Assembly: GCF_018494035.1 (NCBI RefSeq)
Contig: NZ_JABBFO010000001.1
Span: 62,001 to 126,000, forward strand
DNA length: 64,000 nucleotides
DNA from: Rosenbergiella australiborealis
GTDB taxonomy: Bacteria > Pseudomonadota > Gammaproteobacteria > Enterobacterales > Enterobacteriaceae
Direction of reading: 5' to 3'
Under the pieces are notes generated by a model. The model made no database searches, was not told the DNA's origin, and saw only the letters and a program-made list of their open reading frames with translations. Positions 10,573 through 19,850 of the stretch are shown here, piece after piece (the first letter of the stretch is position 1; each line of letters starts with the position of its first letter). A program made the translations under genes and the position numbers.

Positions 10573-11802
10573 TTATTCATCCTGCCATAACGCTTGTAAT
10601 CCACGTAATAAACTTCCCCGCCACCAAAGTGCATCGTGCCCACCTTCAACATAACGCAATTGATGGGGGATATGGTAATGGCGCAACCACTTTTCCATTT
10701 CTTGGTTAGCCTCACAAATCAATTTTTCTCGGCGACCCGCTTCTAAAATAATATGTCGTGGGGCCAAAGGGGGAGCATGTTGTTGTAACTGCTGAATCAG
10801 GTGGCCATTGGCTTCGCCTCGGTGGGGCCACCAAAATGATCCGGATAAACTGAGGGCTTTTCCGAAGTGTTCAGGCCAGTTTAAACAGGCATAGACGGAG
10901 GCTAACCCACCAAAACTTTGCCCGGCAACGAGAGTTCGATCTGGCTGAGGCCGCCAGTGTAGAGTTTGACGGATTAAAGGCAATAGCTCTTCATGAATCG
11001 CTTGCCAAAAATTGGGATTGCAAGGGTATTCTTGTCCACGATGTTCGCGATCGATAATATCCGGCATGATGTACAACGCTGGCGGAAGTCGCCCAGCATC
11101 AGTTAATTGCTGTAATGGGCCAGCAATAGGCATAGTATTTGCCCAAAATTGACCATCTAGTAGTAGTGCTAGGTGTTGATGCTGCTGATCGGCCGGACTT
11201 GCGGTGCTATACCACCATACTTGGCGTTGGTTGCCCAATCGGGCGCTTGTCCAAGTCATTGATTGCAATGTGATCCCAGAGTGCTCGCCCTGATCCCACG
11301 CTGCCCATTCTCTTTGAGGGGGAGCATCCGGCATATGCAATGGCGAAACTGCCATTCCTCGTCCCGCAGACCACGAACGTAACCCATTCAGTTTATCATG
11401 CTCAGCTTGCCGAAATTGTTCTCGCCACCATTCACGACGCTGAAAGGTACCGTTTTGGGGTCCGCTAATTTTGTCGCAGCCATCTGGGATAAGGCAATAA
11501 CTTCCCCGCCAATCGGCAGGCAAGGTAATGGTGATATACCAGACGTCCGTATTGGCGTGATGTTTAAGCGATACCGGTGGATTGGGCTGATGATGATCAG
11601 TCATCCCCGTAATGTTGATCCAGACAGCGCGCACTGGTTTTGTTTTGTCTTTGACTATCGGTTGGCGCCAAAGGAAAGTCACGTCGCATTGCTGAGGGTT
11701 AATTCGCTCAATACGCGGAATTCCATGCTGTTGCTGTCGTTGCCACCATGTTTCAGAACCGATATCAGAGGTAAACCATTCAGGAATAAGCATTTGAGTC
11801 AT
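10573..11802 (-). CDS. fes: enterochelin (ferric enterobactin) esterase Fes
   Basis: 409 aa cytoplasmic esterase that hydrolyses the trilactone of imported ferric enterobactin so that iron can be released. The N-terminal beta domain is followed by an alpha/beta hydrolase: RTLVAGQSFGGLASVYA carries the nucleophile Ser, GRREKL follows, and VEGGHDALWWRG carries the catalytic His. The start at 11802 (MTQMLIPEWF) has only a weak AAAG; a second ATG lies at 11793. First gene of fes-entF, divergent from fepA across a Fur-type operator. Confidence 0.94.
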   Translation of the reverse strand: MTQMLIPEWFTSDIGSETWWQRQQQHGIPRIERINPQQCDVTFLWRQPIVKDKTKPVRAVWINITGMTDHHQPNPPVSLKHHANTDVWYITITLPADWRGSYCLIPDGCDKISGPQNGTFQRREWWREQFRQAEHDKLNGLRSWSAGRGMAVSPLHMPDAPPQREWAAWDQGEHSGITLQSMTWTSARLGNQRQVWWYSTASPADQQHQHLALLLDGQFWANTMPIAGPLQQLTDAGRLPPALYIMPDIIDREHRGQEYPCNPNFWQAIHEELLPLIRQTLHWRPQPDRTLVAGQSFGGLASVYACLNWPEHFGKALSLSGSFWWPHRGEANGHLIQQLQQHAPPLAPRHIILEAGRREKLICEANQEMEKWLRHYHIPHQLRYVEGGHDALWWRGSLLRGLQALWQDE

Positions 11803-11852
11803 TATCTTTCATAAAAGTTATCAGTAGATAGCCATTAGGATCGCGATTTGTT

Positions 11853-11889
11853 GATAATAGTATTGATAATTATTTGCATCTGCAATAGA
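11853..11889. promoter_or_regulatory. Fur-type operator between fes and fepA
   Basis: GATAATAGTATTGATAAT (11853-11870) runs into TATTTGCATCTGCAATAG. The TTGATAAxTATTTGCAT...GCAATAG arrangement resembles my recollection of the E. coli fepA-fes operator. It sits in the divergent gap 11803-12016. Repression by Fur-Fe2+ of both fes-entF and fepA is inferred from this match. Confidence 0.75.
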
Positions 11890-12016
11890 TTGCAATATCT
11901 CTTTACGTAGTTTGTGATTTATTGCCGTCTTTATTGCAATTTTGAACAAATAGTAAAGGACTCTATTACTTTTACTTTCATACTCAGCGTTAGCCTAGGG
12001 AACTGGGATTATAAAA

Positions 12017-14362
12017 ATGACAAAATTATCATTTCTTTCTGCTGCAATTTGTTTTGAACTCGGTAGTTCATTATTAATGTATGGTTTACCCGCTTCTGCC
12101 GCGTCTATCGATACTACAACTAATAGCTCAGCTTCAAAAGAAACCTCTGCAGAGGCCGTAGCAAGTAAAAAAAGCGAGCGTACACTCTCTACAGAAGATG
12201 AGTCGCATAATTCTATTGTCGTGACCGCTCGCCAGCAAACGCTGCAAGCACCGGGTGTCTCGACAATCACTGCGGACGCTATCCGTAAACATCCACCGGC
12301 TCGTGATGTCTCGGAAATTATTCGTACAATGCCGGGAGTCAATTTAACCGGTAACTCCACCAGTGGTCAGCGTGGCAACAATCGGCAGATCGACATTCGA
12401 GGTATGGGGCCGGAAAATACCTTGATTTTAATCGATGGGCGTCCGGTCAGCAGCAAAAACTCGGTACGTTATGGCTGGCGCGGAGAACGCGATTCGCGTG
12501 GCGACACCAACTGGGTACCGCCGGAAATGATCGACCATATCGATGTTATTCGTGGGCCTGCGGCGGCACGTTATGGCAGTGGGGCGATGGGTGGCGTGGT
12601 CAACATCATCACGAAACAAGCGAACAAAGAGTGGCATGGCTCTTGGAATGCTTACTACAACGTCCCACAACATAAATCTGAAGGGGCGACGAAACGAACC
12701 AATTTTAGTTTAATGGGCCCAGTCAGCGATAGTTTAACTCTTAGTATCTGGGGAAATATCGATAAGACGCAAGCCGATGCATACGATATTAACCAAAACC
12801 ACTCTGAAGCACGAACGGGGACTTATGCAGGTAGCTTCCCTGCGGGTCGGGAGGGGGTGAGAGATAAAGATCTCCACGGTAAACTGAATTGGGAATTTGC
12901 CCATAACCAACATCTTGAATTTGAAGCAGGGACTAGCCGTCAAGGTAATATTTATGCGGGTGATACGCAGAATACTAATACGTCTGACTATGTGAAAAGT
13001 CAGTATGGCAATGAAACCAATCGTATTTACCGCCAAGATTACGCCTTAACCTGGACTGGAGTTTGGGATAACGGTGTCAGCACCAATACTTATGCACAAT
13101 ATGAAAGAACCCGAAATTCAAGGATCACCGAAGGACTAGCCGGTGGAACAGAAGGGATCTTCAATAATAATGCCGGGTTCTCTGATATTGATCTGACCGA
13201 TGTACTGCTGCACAGTGAAGTCAGTATTCCGTTTACGGCTTGGGTAGACCAGAACCTCACCTTGGGGACTGAGTGGAACCAGCAGAAAATGAAAGATGGT
13301 ACATCTACCAGTCAAGCGCTTACCGGTACTAATACCGGAGGAGCGATCAGTGGTGTCGGCACGAGCACTCGTTCGCCGTATTCTCAAGCGCAGATCTTCT
13401 CTATGTTTGCTGAAGATAATATGGATGTGACCAACTCCACGATATTGACGCCAGCAATTCGTTTTGACCACCACTCGATTGTGGGAACAAATTGGAGCCC
13501 ATCACTTAACCTAACTCAGCAGTTAACCAATGAGTGGACGTTAAAGATGGGGATTGCGCGTGCCTATAAAGCCCCTAATCTCTATCAAACTAACCCTAAC
13601 TACATTCTTTATAGTAAAGGACAAGGTTGCTACGGTAGCTCCAGTACCGGGTGTTATCTACAAGGGAATAGCGACCTCAAAGCAGAGACTAGCGTCAATA
13701 AAGAGATCGGCCTGGAGTATAAAGACCTTTCTGGACTTCAAGCAGGTCTGACGTATTTCCGTAATGACTACCACAATAAAATTGAATCTGGCACAGTGGC
13801 TAGCTCAATCAATAGTAAAGGAACTCGTCTTTATAAATGGCAAAATGTCCCTCGTGCGGTCGTTGAAGGGTTAGAAGGGACATTTAATGTTCCTGTGACC
13901 GATACGGTCACTTGGAATAACAATATGACCTGGATGCTACAAAGCAAAGATAAGACCAATCATGATCGTTTATCGGTGATCCCACAGTTTACGCTTAATT
14001 CTAACTTAGCATGGCAAATACGCCAGGATCTGTCTGTGCAAGCGACCTGGACGTGGTACGGTAAGCAAAAACCGAAGAGCCTTAATTACCAAGGAAATAA
14101 AGTCAGCTATCCGGACACTCGAGAAGTTAGCCCATATAGTATCATTGGCGCGAGTGCGACGTGGGATGCGACTAAAAATGTGAGTATTACAGCAGGGATC
14201 GACAATCTGTTTGATAAACGTCACTTCCGCGAGGGTAATGCACAAACTACCGGCACTATTAACTCAAAGACAGGTGTCACAAGCTACCTATACGGTGCGG
14301 GTGCCTATACTTACAACGAGTCCGGTCGAACCTTCTATATGAGTCTTAATACACACTTCTAA
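12017..14362 (+). CDS. fepA: ferric enterobactin outer-membrane receptor FepA
   Basis: 781 aa TonB-dependent receptor. A signal-like N-terminus (MTKLSFLSAAICFELG..., cleavage near ASA) is followed by a Ser/Thr/Glu-rich linker, then the TonB box DESHNSIVVTA near residue 70. The plug domain carries MPGVNLTGNSTSGQRGNNR and RGPAAARYGSGAMGGVVNIITK, and the 22-strand barrel ends in YMSLNTHF with the terminal Phe. The loop Cys pair GQGCYGSSSTGCYLQG is conserved with E. coli. E. coli FepA is 746 aa; most of the surplus is the linker between signal peptide and TonB box. Convergent with dacB. Confidence 0.97.
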   Translation: MTKLSFLSAAICFELGSSLLMYGLPASAASIDTTTNSSASKETSAEAVASKKSERTLSTEDESHNSIVVTARQQTLQAPGVSTITADAIRKHPPARDVSEIIRTMPGVNLTGNSTSGQRGNNRQIDIRGMGPENTLILIDGRPVSSKNSVRYGWRGERDSRGDTNWVPPEMIDHIDVIRGPAAARYGSGAMGGVVNIITKQANKEWHGSWNAYYNVPQHKSEGATKRTNFSLMGPVSDSLTLSIWGNIDKTQADAYDINQNHSEARTGTYAGSFPAGREGVRDKDLHGKLNWEFAHNQHLEFEAGTSRQGNIYAGDTQNTNTSDYVKSQYGNETNRIYRQDYALTWTGVWDNGVSTNTYAQYERTRNSRITEGLAGGTEGIFNNNAGFSDIDLTDVLLHSEVSIPFTAWVDQNLTLGTEWNQQKMKDGTSTSQALTGTNTGGAISGVGTSTRSPYSQAQIFSMFAEDNMDVTNSTILTPAIRFDHHSIVGTNWSPSLNLTQQLTNEWTLKMGIARAYKAPNLYQTNPNYILYSKGQGCYGSSSTGCYLQGNSDLKAETSVNKEIGLEYKDLSGLQAGLTYFRNDYHNKIESGTVASSINSKGTRLYKWQNVPRAVVEGLEGTFNVPVTDTVTWNNNMTWMLQSKDKTNHDRLSVIPQFTLNSNLAWQIRQDLSVQATWTWYGKQKPKSLNYQGNKVSYPDTREVSPYSIIGASATWDATKNVSITAGIDNLFDKRHFREGNAQTTGTINSKTGVTSYLYGAGAYTYNESGRTFYMSLNTHF

Positions 14363-14378
14363 TAAAATATGCACAGCG

Positions 14379-14425
14379 ACTGCACCCTAAAAGTTGGAGA
14401 CCTCACTGAGTAAGGTGCAGTTTTT
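14379..14425 (+). terminator. probable fepA terminator; arms resemble an IS3/IS150-type end
   Basis: ACTGCACC (14379-14386) and GGTGCAGT (14414-14421) form a perfect 8-bp stem with a 27-nt loop, followed by TTTTTAT. It lies just after the fepA stop and could be a long-loop intrinsic terminator. The left arm plus loop reads ACTGCACCCTAAAAGTTGGA, which resembles the terminal repeat of IS150-like elements as I recall it, so a relic of an insertion sequence is an alternative. Confidence 0.45.
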
Positions 14426-14429
14426 ATGG

Positions 14430-15863
14430 CTAATAATTACGATATAAATCACTATAGAGTCGGCTCTCAAACCGGACTAAAGGGACTCGTCTGGTTCGTT
14501 GATCCTCGGGAGGTACGGCATAGCCAGAGAGGTATTGTACAAAGGCAATACGCGTTCCGCGTGATGTCGTTAAGAAGCCTGCTAAGTTATACACTCCCTG
14601 CAGCGACCCCGTTTTTGCAGAAAGTTTTCCATCGACGCCCGCCTCATGTAATCCGCCACGATATTGTAATGTTCCATCGTAACCGGCTAATGGCAGCATG
14701 CTGATAAAATCAAGCGTCGTGTCATTTTTCGCGATAAATTGTAGGGCCTGCATCATGGTATCGGGGGCGACAAGATCATGGCGCGATAGGCCTGAACCAT
14801 CGACTTGAATAGTATTCCCCATATCGACGCCGGCTTTCTCGCGTAAAATTCGGCGCACAGCATCCGATCCTGCTCGGTAAGTTCCAGGTACATTAAAATA
14901 GTGATGACCAATGGTACGAAAAATAGTATCTGCAATCATGTTGTCTGATTTTTTCAGCATAGTATGCAGGAGATCGTGTAGAGGTGCTGACTGTTCGATA
15001 GCCAGTACCGTAGTCGGTGAGCTTGGCTGCGTTTGGCGGACTAAGTGCCCTTGGTAGTCAATATCGGCTTTCGTTAATTCGTCACGAAGAATCTCACCGG
15101 CCCAAGCAGCGCCGTCTTGTACTGCAAATGCCAAGGGCAGGGGGTCATTACGTTGACGCAAGCAGCCGGTTAGGGTGTAGCGGTTAAGCTCGCCGGGATT
15201 AACATCCAGTTCACAGTATTGTGCTTCGCCAGAATTAGGGGCGAGGGTCTTTACTTCGCTATACATATGAGCAGGATAATAAGACGCGATACGAATAAAC
15301 GCATTTTCTCCCGGTGTTTTTGCACTATAGAGTGAAATAGAAAAACAGTTCTTATCGATAATCGCCGCTGCAGGGGGAGCACTAAAACATTGGGTTAAAT
15401 CATTCCACGGCCAACCCGGTGCCATATCATGGCTGGCGAACACTGAGGTATCGATAACCAGATTCCCTTGAATGTGGGTAACACCTTTTTGTTTGAGTTG
15501 AGCGACCATGTTACGTAAATCTTGACGGGTAAAGGTAGGATCGCCGCCAAAACGTGCGACTAAATCACCTTGTAACGTATCCCCTGATATTTTACCGCTA
15601 CTTTCAAAGGTCGTTTGAAAACGAAAGTCCTTCCCGAGTTCCAACAGTGCAGCCAGTGCGGTAAAGACTTTCATTGTACTGGCCGGCAGTGCCATTTGTT
15701 TTCCGTGATAATCGACAATCGGTGTTGTATCGCCTACCCTTTGCGCCAAGAACGCGAGATTGGTACCATCAGGAAGGTATTGGGTATATTCCTCGATAGG
15801 CGTTGCGGAGGCTTGAAGCGTTACCCCAAAGGTAAGTGCTATGATGAGTCTTGAAAGTCGCAT
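14430..15863 (-). CDS. dacB: D-alanyl-D-alanine carboxypeptidase/endopeptidase PBP4 (DacB)
   Basis: 477 aa, the same length as E. coli DacB. A signal peptide (MRLSRLIIALTFGVTLQASA|TPI) directs it to the periplasm. Penicillin-binding motifs are all present: SxxK as STMK at residues 62-65, SDN in LKKSDNMIADT, and KTG in SAKTGSLQGVYN. It trims and cleaves peptidoglycan cross-bridges. It is divergent from greA as in E. coli. In E. coli the gene on the other side of dacB is obgE; here it is fepA, so the enterobactin block lies at this junction. Confidence 0.95.
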   Translation of the reverse strand: MRLSRLIIALTFGVTLQASATPIEEYTQYLPDGTNLAFLAQRVGDTTPIVDYHGKQMALPASTMKVFTALAALLELGKDFRFQTTFESSGKISGDTLQGDLVARFGGDPTFTRQDLRNMVAQLKQKGVTHIQGNLVIDTSVFASHDMAPGWPWNDLTQCFSAPPAAAIIDKNCFSISLYSAKTPGENAFIRIASYYPAHMYSEVKTLAPNSGEAQYCELDVNPGELNRYTLTGCLRQRNDPLPLAFAVQDGAAWAGEILRDELTKADIDYQGHLVRQTQPSSPTTVLAIEQSAPLHDLLHTMLKKSDNMIADTIFRTIGHHYFNVPGTYRAGSDAVRRILREKAGVDMGNTIQVDGSGLSRHDLVAPDTMMQALQFIAKNDTTLDFISMLPLAGYDGTLQYRGGLHEAGVDGKLSAKTGSLQGVYNLAGFLTTSRGTRIAFVQYLSGYAVPPEDQRTRRVPLVRFESRLYSDLYRNY

Positions 15864-16104
15864 AATCTCGGCGTCATTAATAATGGAACCCGCAATACTA
15901 CGTCCCCTTGAGGGGCAAAGTAAACGATGATCCGGGCGGAACTCTCGGGTAAAATATGTATCAAACTGAAAAATTTACTCGTCTTGGGTGGCATTACTAT
16001 CTGAGACGGGGTTGTTTTGTTTCAAATTTATGTGCGGCTTAATACGTTAAGCTAGTCATGAATCAGGATGATTGACTGAATAACAGAATAATGAGGAGTA
16101 GAAG

Positions 16105-16581
16105 ATGAGCCAAATTCCAATGACTCTGCGTGGTGCAGACCAGCTACGTGAAGAGCTGAATGAACTGAAAAATATTAAGCGTCCTCGTATTATTGCGTCT
16201 ATCGCTGAAGCGAGAGAACATGGTGATTTGAAGGAAAATGCTGAATACCATGCTGCCCGTGAAGAGCAAGGTTTTTGTGAAGGGCGTATCCAAGAGATTG
16301 AAGCAAAATTATCTAACGCACAAATTATTGATGTGACGAAAATGCCTGCTACGGGACGCGTTATCTTTGGGGCAACAGTTACCGTTTATAATACCCATTC
16401 GGAAGAAGAAGCAACTTACCGTATTGTTGGGGACGATGAAGCTGATTTCAAACAAAATTTAATCTCCGTTAATTCACCGATGGCACGTGGTCTGATCGGT
16501 AAAGAAGTGGATGATGTGACGGTGGTTAAAACACCGGGTGGTGATGTGGAGTATGAAGTGATTAAGGTCGAATACCTGTAA
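16105..16581 (+). CDS. greA: transcription elongation factor GreA
   Basis: 158 aa with a GAGGAG ribosome site upstream. The N-terminal coiled coil includes the tip segment [20 protein letters not shown], whose Asp and Glu stimulate RNA polymerase transcript cleavage, followed by the globular C-terminal domain ending [11 protein letters not shown]. It rescues backtracked RNA polymerase. Nearly identical to E. coli GreA. Followed by a hairpin terminator shared with yhbY. Confidence 0.98.
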   Translation: MSQIPMTLRGADQLREELNELKNIKRPRIIASIAEAREHGDLKENAEYHAAREEQGFCEGRIQEIEAKLSNAQIIDVTKMPATGRVIFGATVTVYNTHSEEEATYRIVGDDEADFKQNLISVNSPMARGLIGKEVDDVTVVKTPGGDVEYEVIKVEYL

Positions 16582-16678
16582 TCAGCAGAATACGATGATA
16601 TCTCGCGATTGTTATGGCTTTTCGCCATTTCGGTCCCGCAAGGGTGATTAACCGTGCTAATATATCTATAGGAAAAGA

Positions 16679-16701
16679 AAAAGGCTGTAAAACAGCCTTT
16701 T
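16679..16701. terminator. bidirectional terminator greA/yhbY
   Basis: AAAAGGCTGT-AAA-ACAGCCTTTT: a 10-bp stem with A and T tracts on both sides, between the convergent greA and yhbY. Confidence 0.85.
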
Positions 16702-16735
16702 AACTGGATATAAAATAATGTTATTTTTTCCAGAA

Positions 16736-17029
16736 TTAGCGCGGTAAAGAAATTTTCTTTTCTTTAGAAGGACGATAGAGCACCAGCGTTTTACCGATAA
16801 CTTGAACTTCGACTGCTGAAGTCTCGCGAACAATCGCTGCCACAATCAGAGCTTTCGTCTCTCGATCTTCAGTTGCGATTTTGACTTTGATCAGTTCATG
16901 GTGTTCTAAGGCTTGATCAAGCTCAGCGAGAACACCTTCGGTTAATCCATTGTTGCCTAACATCACGACTGGCTTCAGTGGATGGGCGAGACCTTTTAGG
17001 TGCTGTTTTTGTTTAGTACTTAGATTCAT
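16736..17029 (-). CDS. yhbY: ribosome assembly RNA-binding protein YhbY
   Basis: 97 aa CRM-domain protein associated with pre-50S particles. Starts [20 protein letters not shown], with the CRM motif [27 protein letters not shown], and ends in a basic EKKISLPR tail. Divergent from rlmE, as in E. coli. Biological role is known only in outline (50S maturation). Confidence 0.93.
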   Translation of the reverse strand: MNLSTKQKQHLKGLAHPLKPVVMLGNNGLTEGVLAELDQALEHHELIKVKIATEDRETKALIVAAIVRETSAVEVQVIGKTLVLYRPSKEKKISLPR

Positions 17030-17154
17030 CGTATTATTTACTTACTCAGGGATTGAAAACAGGTCATTGTACCGCCATCTCTAGTATATCGCCAAATCTA
17101 CGCAGCATTTTGCGTAATGATTTATCACTGCGATACAAAAATGTTGGAAAAAGT

Positions 17155-17784
17155 ATGACGGGAAAAAAGCGTTCAGCCAGCTCGAGTCGCTGGTTACAGG
17201 AACACTTTAGCGATAAATATGTGTTACAAGCACAAAAGAAAGGTCTACGTTCGCGGGCTTGGTTTAAACTAGATGAGATCCAACAAGGTGATCGGCTATT
17301 TAAACCTGGTATGACGATTGTAGATTTAGGTGCTGCACCCGGTGGTTGGTCACAATATGTGGCTGAACAGATTGGGTCAACAGGCCGAATTATCGCATGT
17401 GATATATTACCTATGGATCCGATTGTTGGTGTAGACTTTCTTCAAGGTGACTTCCGTGAAGAAGCTGTACTAAAAGCGTTGCTCGATCGTGTGGGTGACG
17501 GTAAGGTGCAGGTAGTAATGTCAGATATGGCACCGAATATGAGTGGCACTCCTGCGGTGGATATTCCTCGCGCGATGTACCTCGTAGAACTCGCACTTGA
17601 AATGTGTCGCGATGTTTTGGCGCCAGGTGGTAGTTTTGTTGTAAAGGTGTTTCAGGGAGATGGGTTTGATGAGTACCTACGCGAAATTCGCTCCCTATTT
17701 ACGAAAGTCAAAGTTCGTAAGCCAGATGCTTCGCGTTCACGTTCTCGCGAAGTATACATTGTAGCGACTGGGCGCAAAGTATAG
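17155..17784 (+). CDS. rlmE: 23S rRNA 2'-O-ribose U2552 methyltransferase RlmE
   Basis: 209 aa from the ATG at 17155 ([17 protein letters not shown]), matching the E. coli RlmE/RrmJ start; a longer in-frame extension upstream is not needed. SAM-binding motif [14 protein letters not shown], the [12 protein letters not shown] Asp motif, [17 protein letters not shown] with the catalytic Lys, and [11 protein letters not shown] at the end. It methylates the A-loop late in 50S assembly. It is 47 bp upstream of ftsH; in E. coli the pair forms a heat-shock operon. Confidence 0.96.
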   Translation: MTGKKRSASSSRWLQEHFSDKYVLQAQKKGLRSRAWFKLDEIQQGDRLFKPGMTIVDLGAAPGGWSQYVAEQIGSTGRIIACDILPMDPIVGVDFLQGDFREEAVLKALLDRVGDGKVQVVMSDMAPNMSGTPAVDIPRAMYLVELALEMCRDVLAPGGSFVVKVFQGDGFDEYLREIRSLFTKVKVRKPDASRSRSREVYIVATGRKV

Positions 17785-17831
17785 CTCCCTACGCTTTCTG
17801 TTAACATCGTTGTAAATAAGAGGTTAATCCC

Positions 17832-19751
17832 TTGAGTGACATGGCGAAAAACCTAATTCTTTGGTTAGTTATAGCTGTAGTGCTAATGACTGTGTTCCAA
17901 AGCTTTGGGCCCAGCGAGTCAAATGGCAAGAAAGTTGATTATTCAACTTTCGTGACAGAAGTGAATCAAAATCAGATTCGCGAGGCGCGTATTAATGGGC
18001 GTGAGATTAACGTAACCACAAACGATAGCAATAAATACACCACGTATATTCCTGTCAATGATCCACAATTACTGCAAAATCTTTTATCTAAAAAGGTAAA
18101 AGTTGTAGGTGAGCCACCTGAAGGTCAAAGTTTGTTGACCTCTATCTTTATCTCTTGGTTCCCGATGCTGTTGCTGATTGGTGTATGGATCTTCTTTATG
18201 CGTCAGATGCAGGGAGGCGGTGGCAAAGGTGCCATGTCTTTCGGTAAAAGCAAGGCGCGCATGTTGACGGAAGATCAAATTAAAACCACTTTTGCTGACG
18301 TTGCAGGTTGTGATGAAGCGAAAGAAGAAGTCAGTGAGCTGGTTGAGTATCTCCGTGAGCCTTCGCGTTTCCAAAAGCTGGGCGGGAAAATTCCTAAAGG
18401 CGTACTGATGGTTGGTCCTCCTGGTACTGGTAAGACATTACTGGCCAAGGCAATTGCGGGAGAAGCCAAAGTTCCTTTCTTCACTATCTCGGGCTCAGAC
18501 TTCGTCGAAATGTTCGTCGGTGTTGGGGCTTCACGTGTTCGTGATATGTTTGAACAGGCGAAAAAATCAGCACCTTGTATCATCTTTATCGATGAGATTG
18601 ATGCGGTTGGCCGTCAACGTGGAGCAGGGTTAGGGGGCGGTCACGATGAACGTGAGCAAACACTAAACCAAATGCTGGTTGAGATGGATGGCTTTGAAGG
18701 GAATGAAGGAATTATCGTTATTGCGGCGACTAACCGTCCTGACGTACTCGATCCTGCATTGTTGCGTCCTGGCCGTTTTGACCGTCAAGTCGTTGTTGGA
18801 CTTCCTGATGTACGTGGCCGTGAGCAGATCCTTAAAGTTCATATGCGTCGTGTTCCTCTGGCAACAGATATTGATGCCGCGATTATTGCTCGAGGCACGC
18901 CAGGTTTCTCTGGTGCTGATCTAGCAAACTTAGTCAATGAAGCCGCGCTATTTGCTGCACGCAGTAACCAACGTGTTGTGTCGATGGTTGAATTTGAAAA
19001 AGCGAAAGACAAAATCATGATGGGTGCAGAACGTCGCTCAATGGTGATGACAGAAGCCCAAAAAGAGTCTACCGCTTACCACGAAGCAGGACATGCCATC
19101 ATTGGTCGCTTAGTGCCGGAGCATGACCCTGTGCATAAGGTCACGATTATTCCTCGTGGTCGTGCCTTAGGTGTCACCTTCTTCTTACCTGAAGGGGATG
19201 CGATCAGTGCTAGCCGCCAGAAATTGGAGAGTCAAATTTCGACGCTTTATGGCGGACGGTTGGCTGAAGAGATTATCTATGGTTCAGAGAAAGTCTCTAC
19301 TGGTGCTTCAAATGACATTAAAGTAGCGACAAACCTTGCACGCAATATGGTCACGCAATGGGGTTTCTCTGAGAAATTGGGACCTCTACTGTACGCGGAA
19401 GAAGAAGGTGAAGTATTCCTCGGCCGTTCAGTGGCGAAAGCGAAGCATATGTCTGACGAAACTGCGCGGATTATCGATCAAGAAATTAAACATTTGATTG
19501 ATAGTAACTACCAGCGGGCTCGCCAACTGCTTAATGAGAACATCGACATTCTTCATACAATGAAAGATGCACTGATGAAATACGAAACTATTGATGCACC
19601 GCAAATCGATGATTTGATGGCACGCAGAGAAGTTCGTGCTCCAGCAGGATGGACGGAACCAGCAGTGAAAGAGGAAGAGTCTGTTGCGCCACCGCAAGCG
19701 GCTCGACCAGTTGATGCCCCAGAGAATAATGATCCCGGCAATCCAATGTAG
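17832..19751 (+). CDS. ftsH: ATP-dependent zinc metalloprotease FtsH
   Basis: 639 aa from a TTG start at 17832 with AGAGG eight bases upstream; the alternative ATG at 17841 gives MAKNLILW (636 aa). Two N-terminal membrane segments (about 7-26 and 100-122) flank a periplasmic domain. The AAA module has Walker A GPPGTGKT, Walker [12 protein letters not shown] and the [23 protein letters not shown], and the protease has HEAGH. Membrane hexamer that degrades LpxC, SecY, sigma-32 and others. The C-terminal tail is a few residues shorter than in E. coli and diverges after GWTEP. Confidence 0.98.
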   Translation: MSDMAKNLILWLVIAVVLMTVFQSFGPSESNGKKVDYSTFVTEVNQNQIREARINGREINVTTNDSNKYTTYIPVNDPQLLQNLLSKKVKVVGEPPEGQSLLTSIFISWFPMLLLIGVWIFFMRQMQGGGGKGAMSFGKSKARMLTEDQIKTTFADVAGCDEAKEEVSELVEYLREPSRFQKLGGKIPKGVLMVGPPGTGKTLLAKAIAGEAKVPFFTISGSDFVEMFVGVGASRVRDMFEQAKKSAPCIIFIDEIDAVGRQRGAGLGGGHDEREQTLNQMLVEMDGFEGNEGIIVIAATNRPDVLDPALLRPGRFDRQVVVGLPDVRGREQILKVHMRRVPLATDIDAAIIARGTPGFSGADLANLVNEAALFAARSNQRVVSMVEFEKAKDKIMMGAERRSMVMTEAQKESTAYHEAGHAIIGRLVPEHDPVHKVTIIPRGRALGVTFFLPEGDAISASRQKLESQISTLYGGRLAEEIIYGSEKVSTGASNDIKVATNLARNMVTQWGFSEKLGPLLYAEEEGEVFLGRSVAKAKHMSDETARIIDQEIKHLIDSNYQRARQLLNENIDILHTMKDALMKYETIDAPQIDDLMARREVRAPAGWTEPAVKEEESVAPPQAARPVDAPENNDPGNPM

Positions 19752-19793
19752 TGTCTGAATCATTCGATATGTAGTGTCAGTTCGCGCTACAAT

Positions 19794-19822
19794 AAAACCC
19801 CGCTAATGCGGGGTTTTTTTTT
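19794..19822 (+). terminator. intrinsic terminator after ftsH
   Basis: AAAACCCCGC-TAAT-GCGGGGTTTT followed by a run of T residues, 43 bp past the ftsH stop and before folP. Confidence 0.9.
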
Positions 19823-19850
19823 GCATCGATAGAGTAAAAGAGGAAATTGA

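Noticed and set aside
10572-10715. 48-codon N-terminal extension of entF reading into fes
   Set aside because: It overlaps fes, has no family similarity, and a better ribosome site supports the ATG at 10571.
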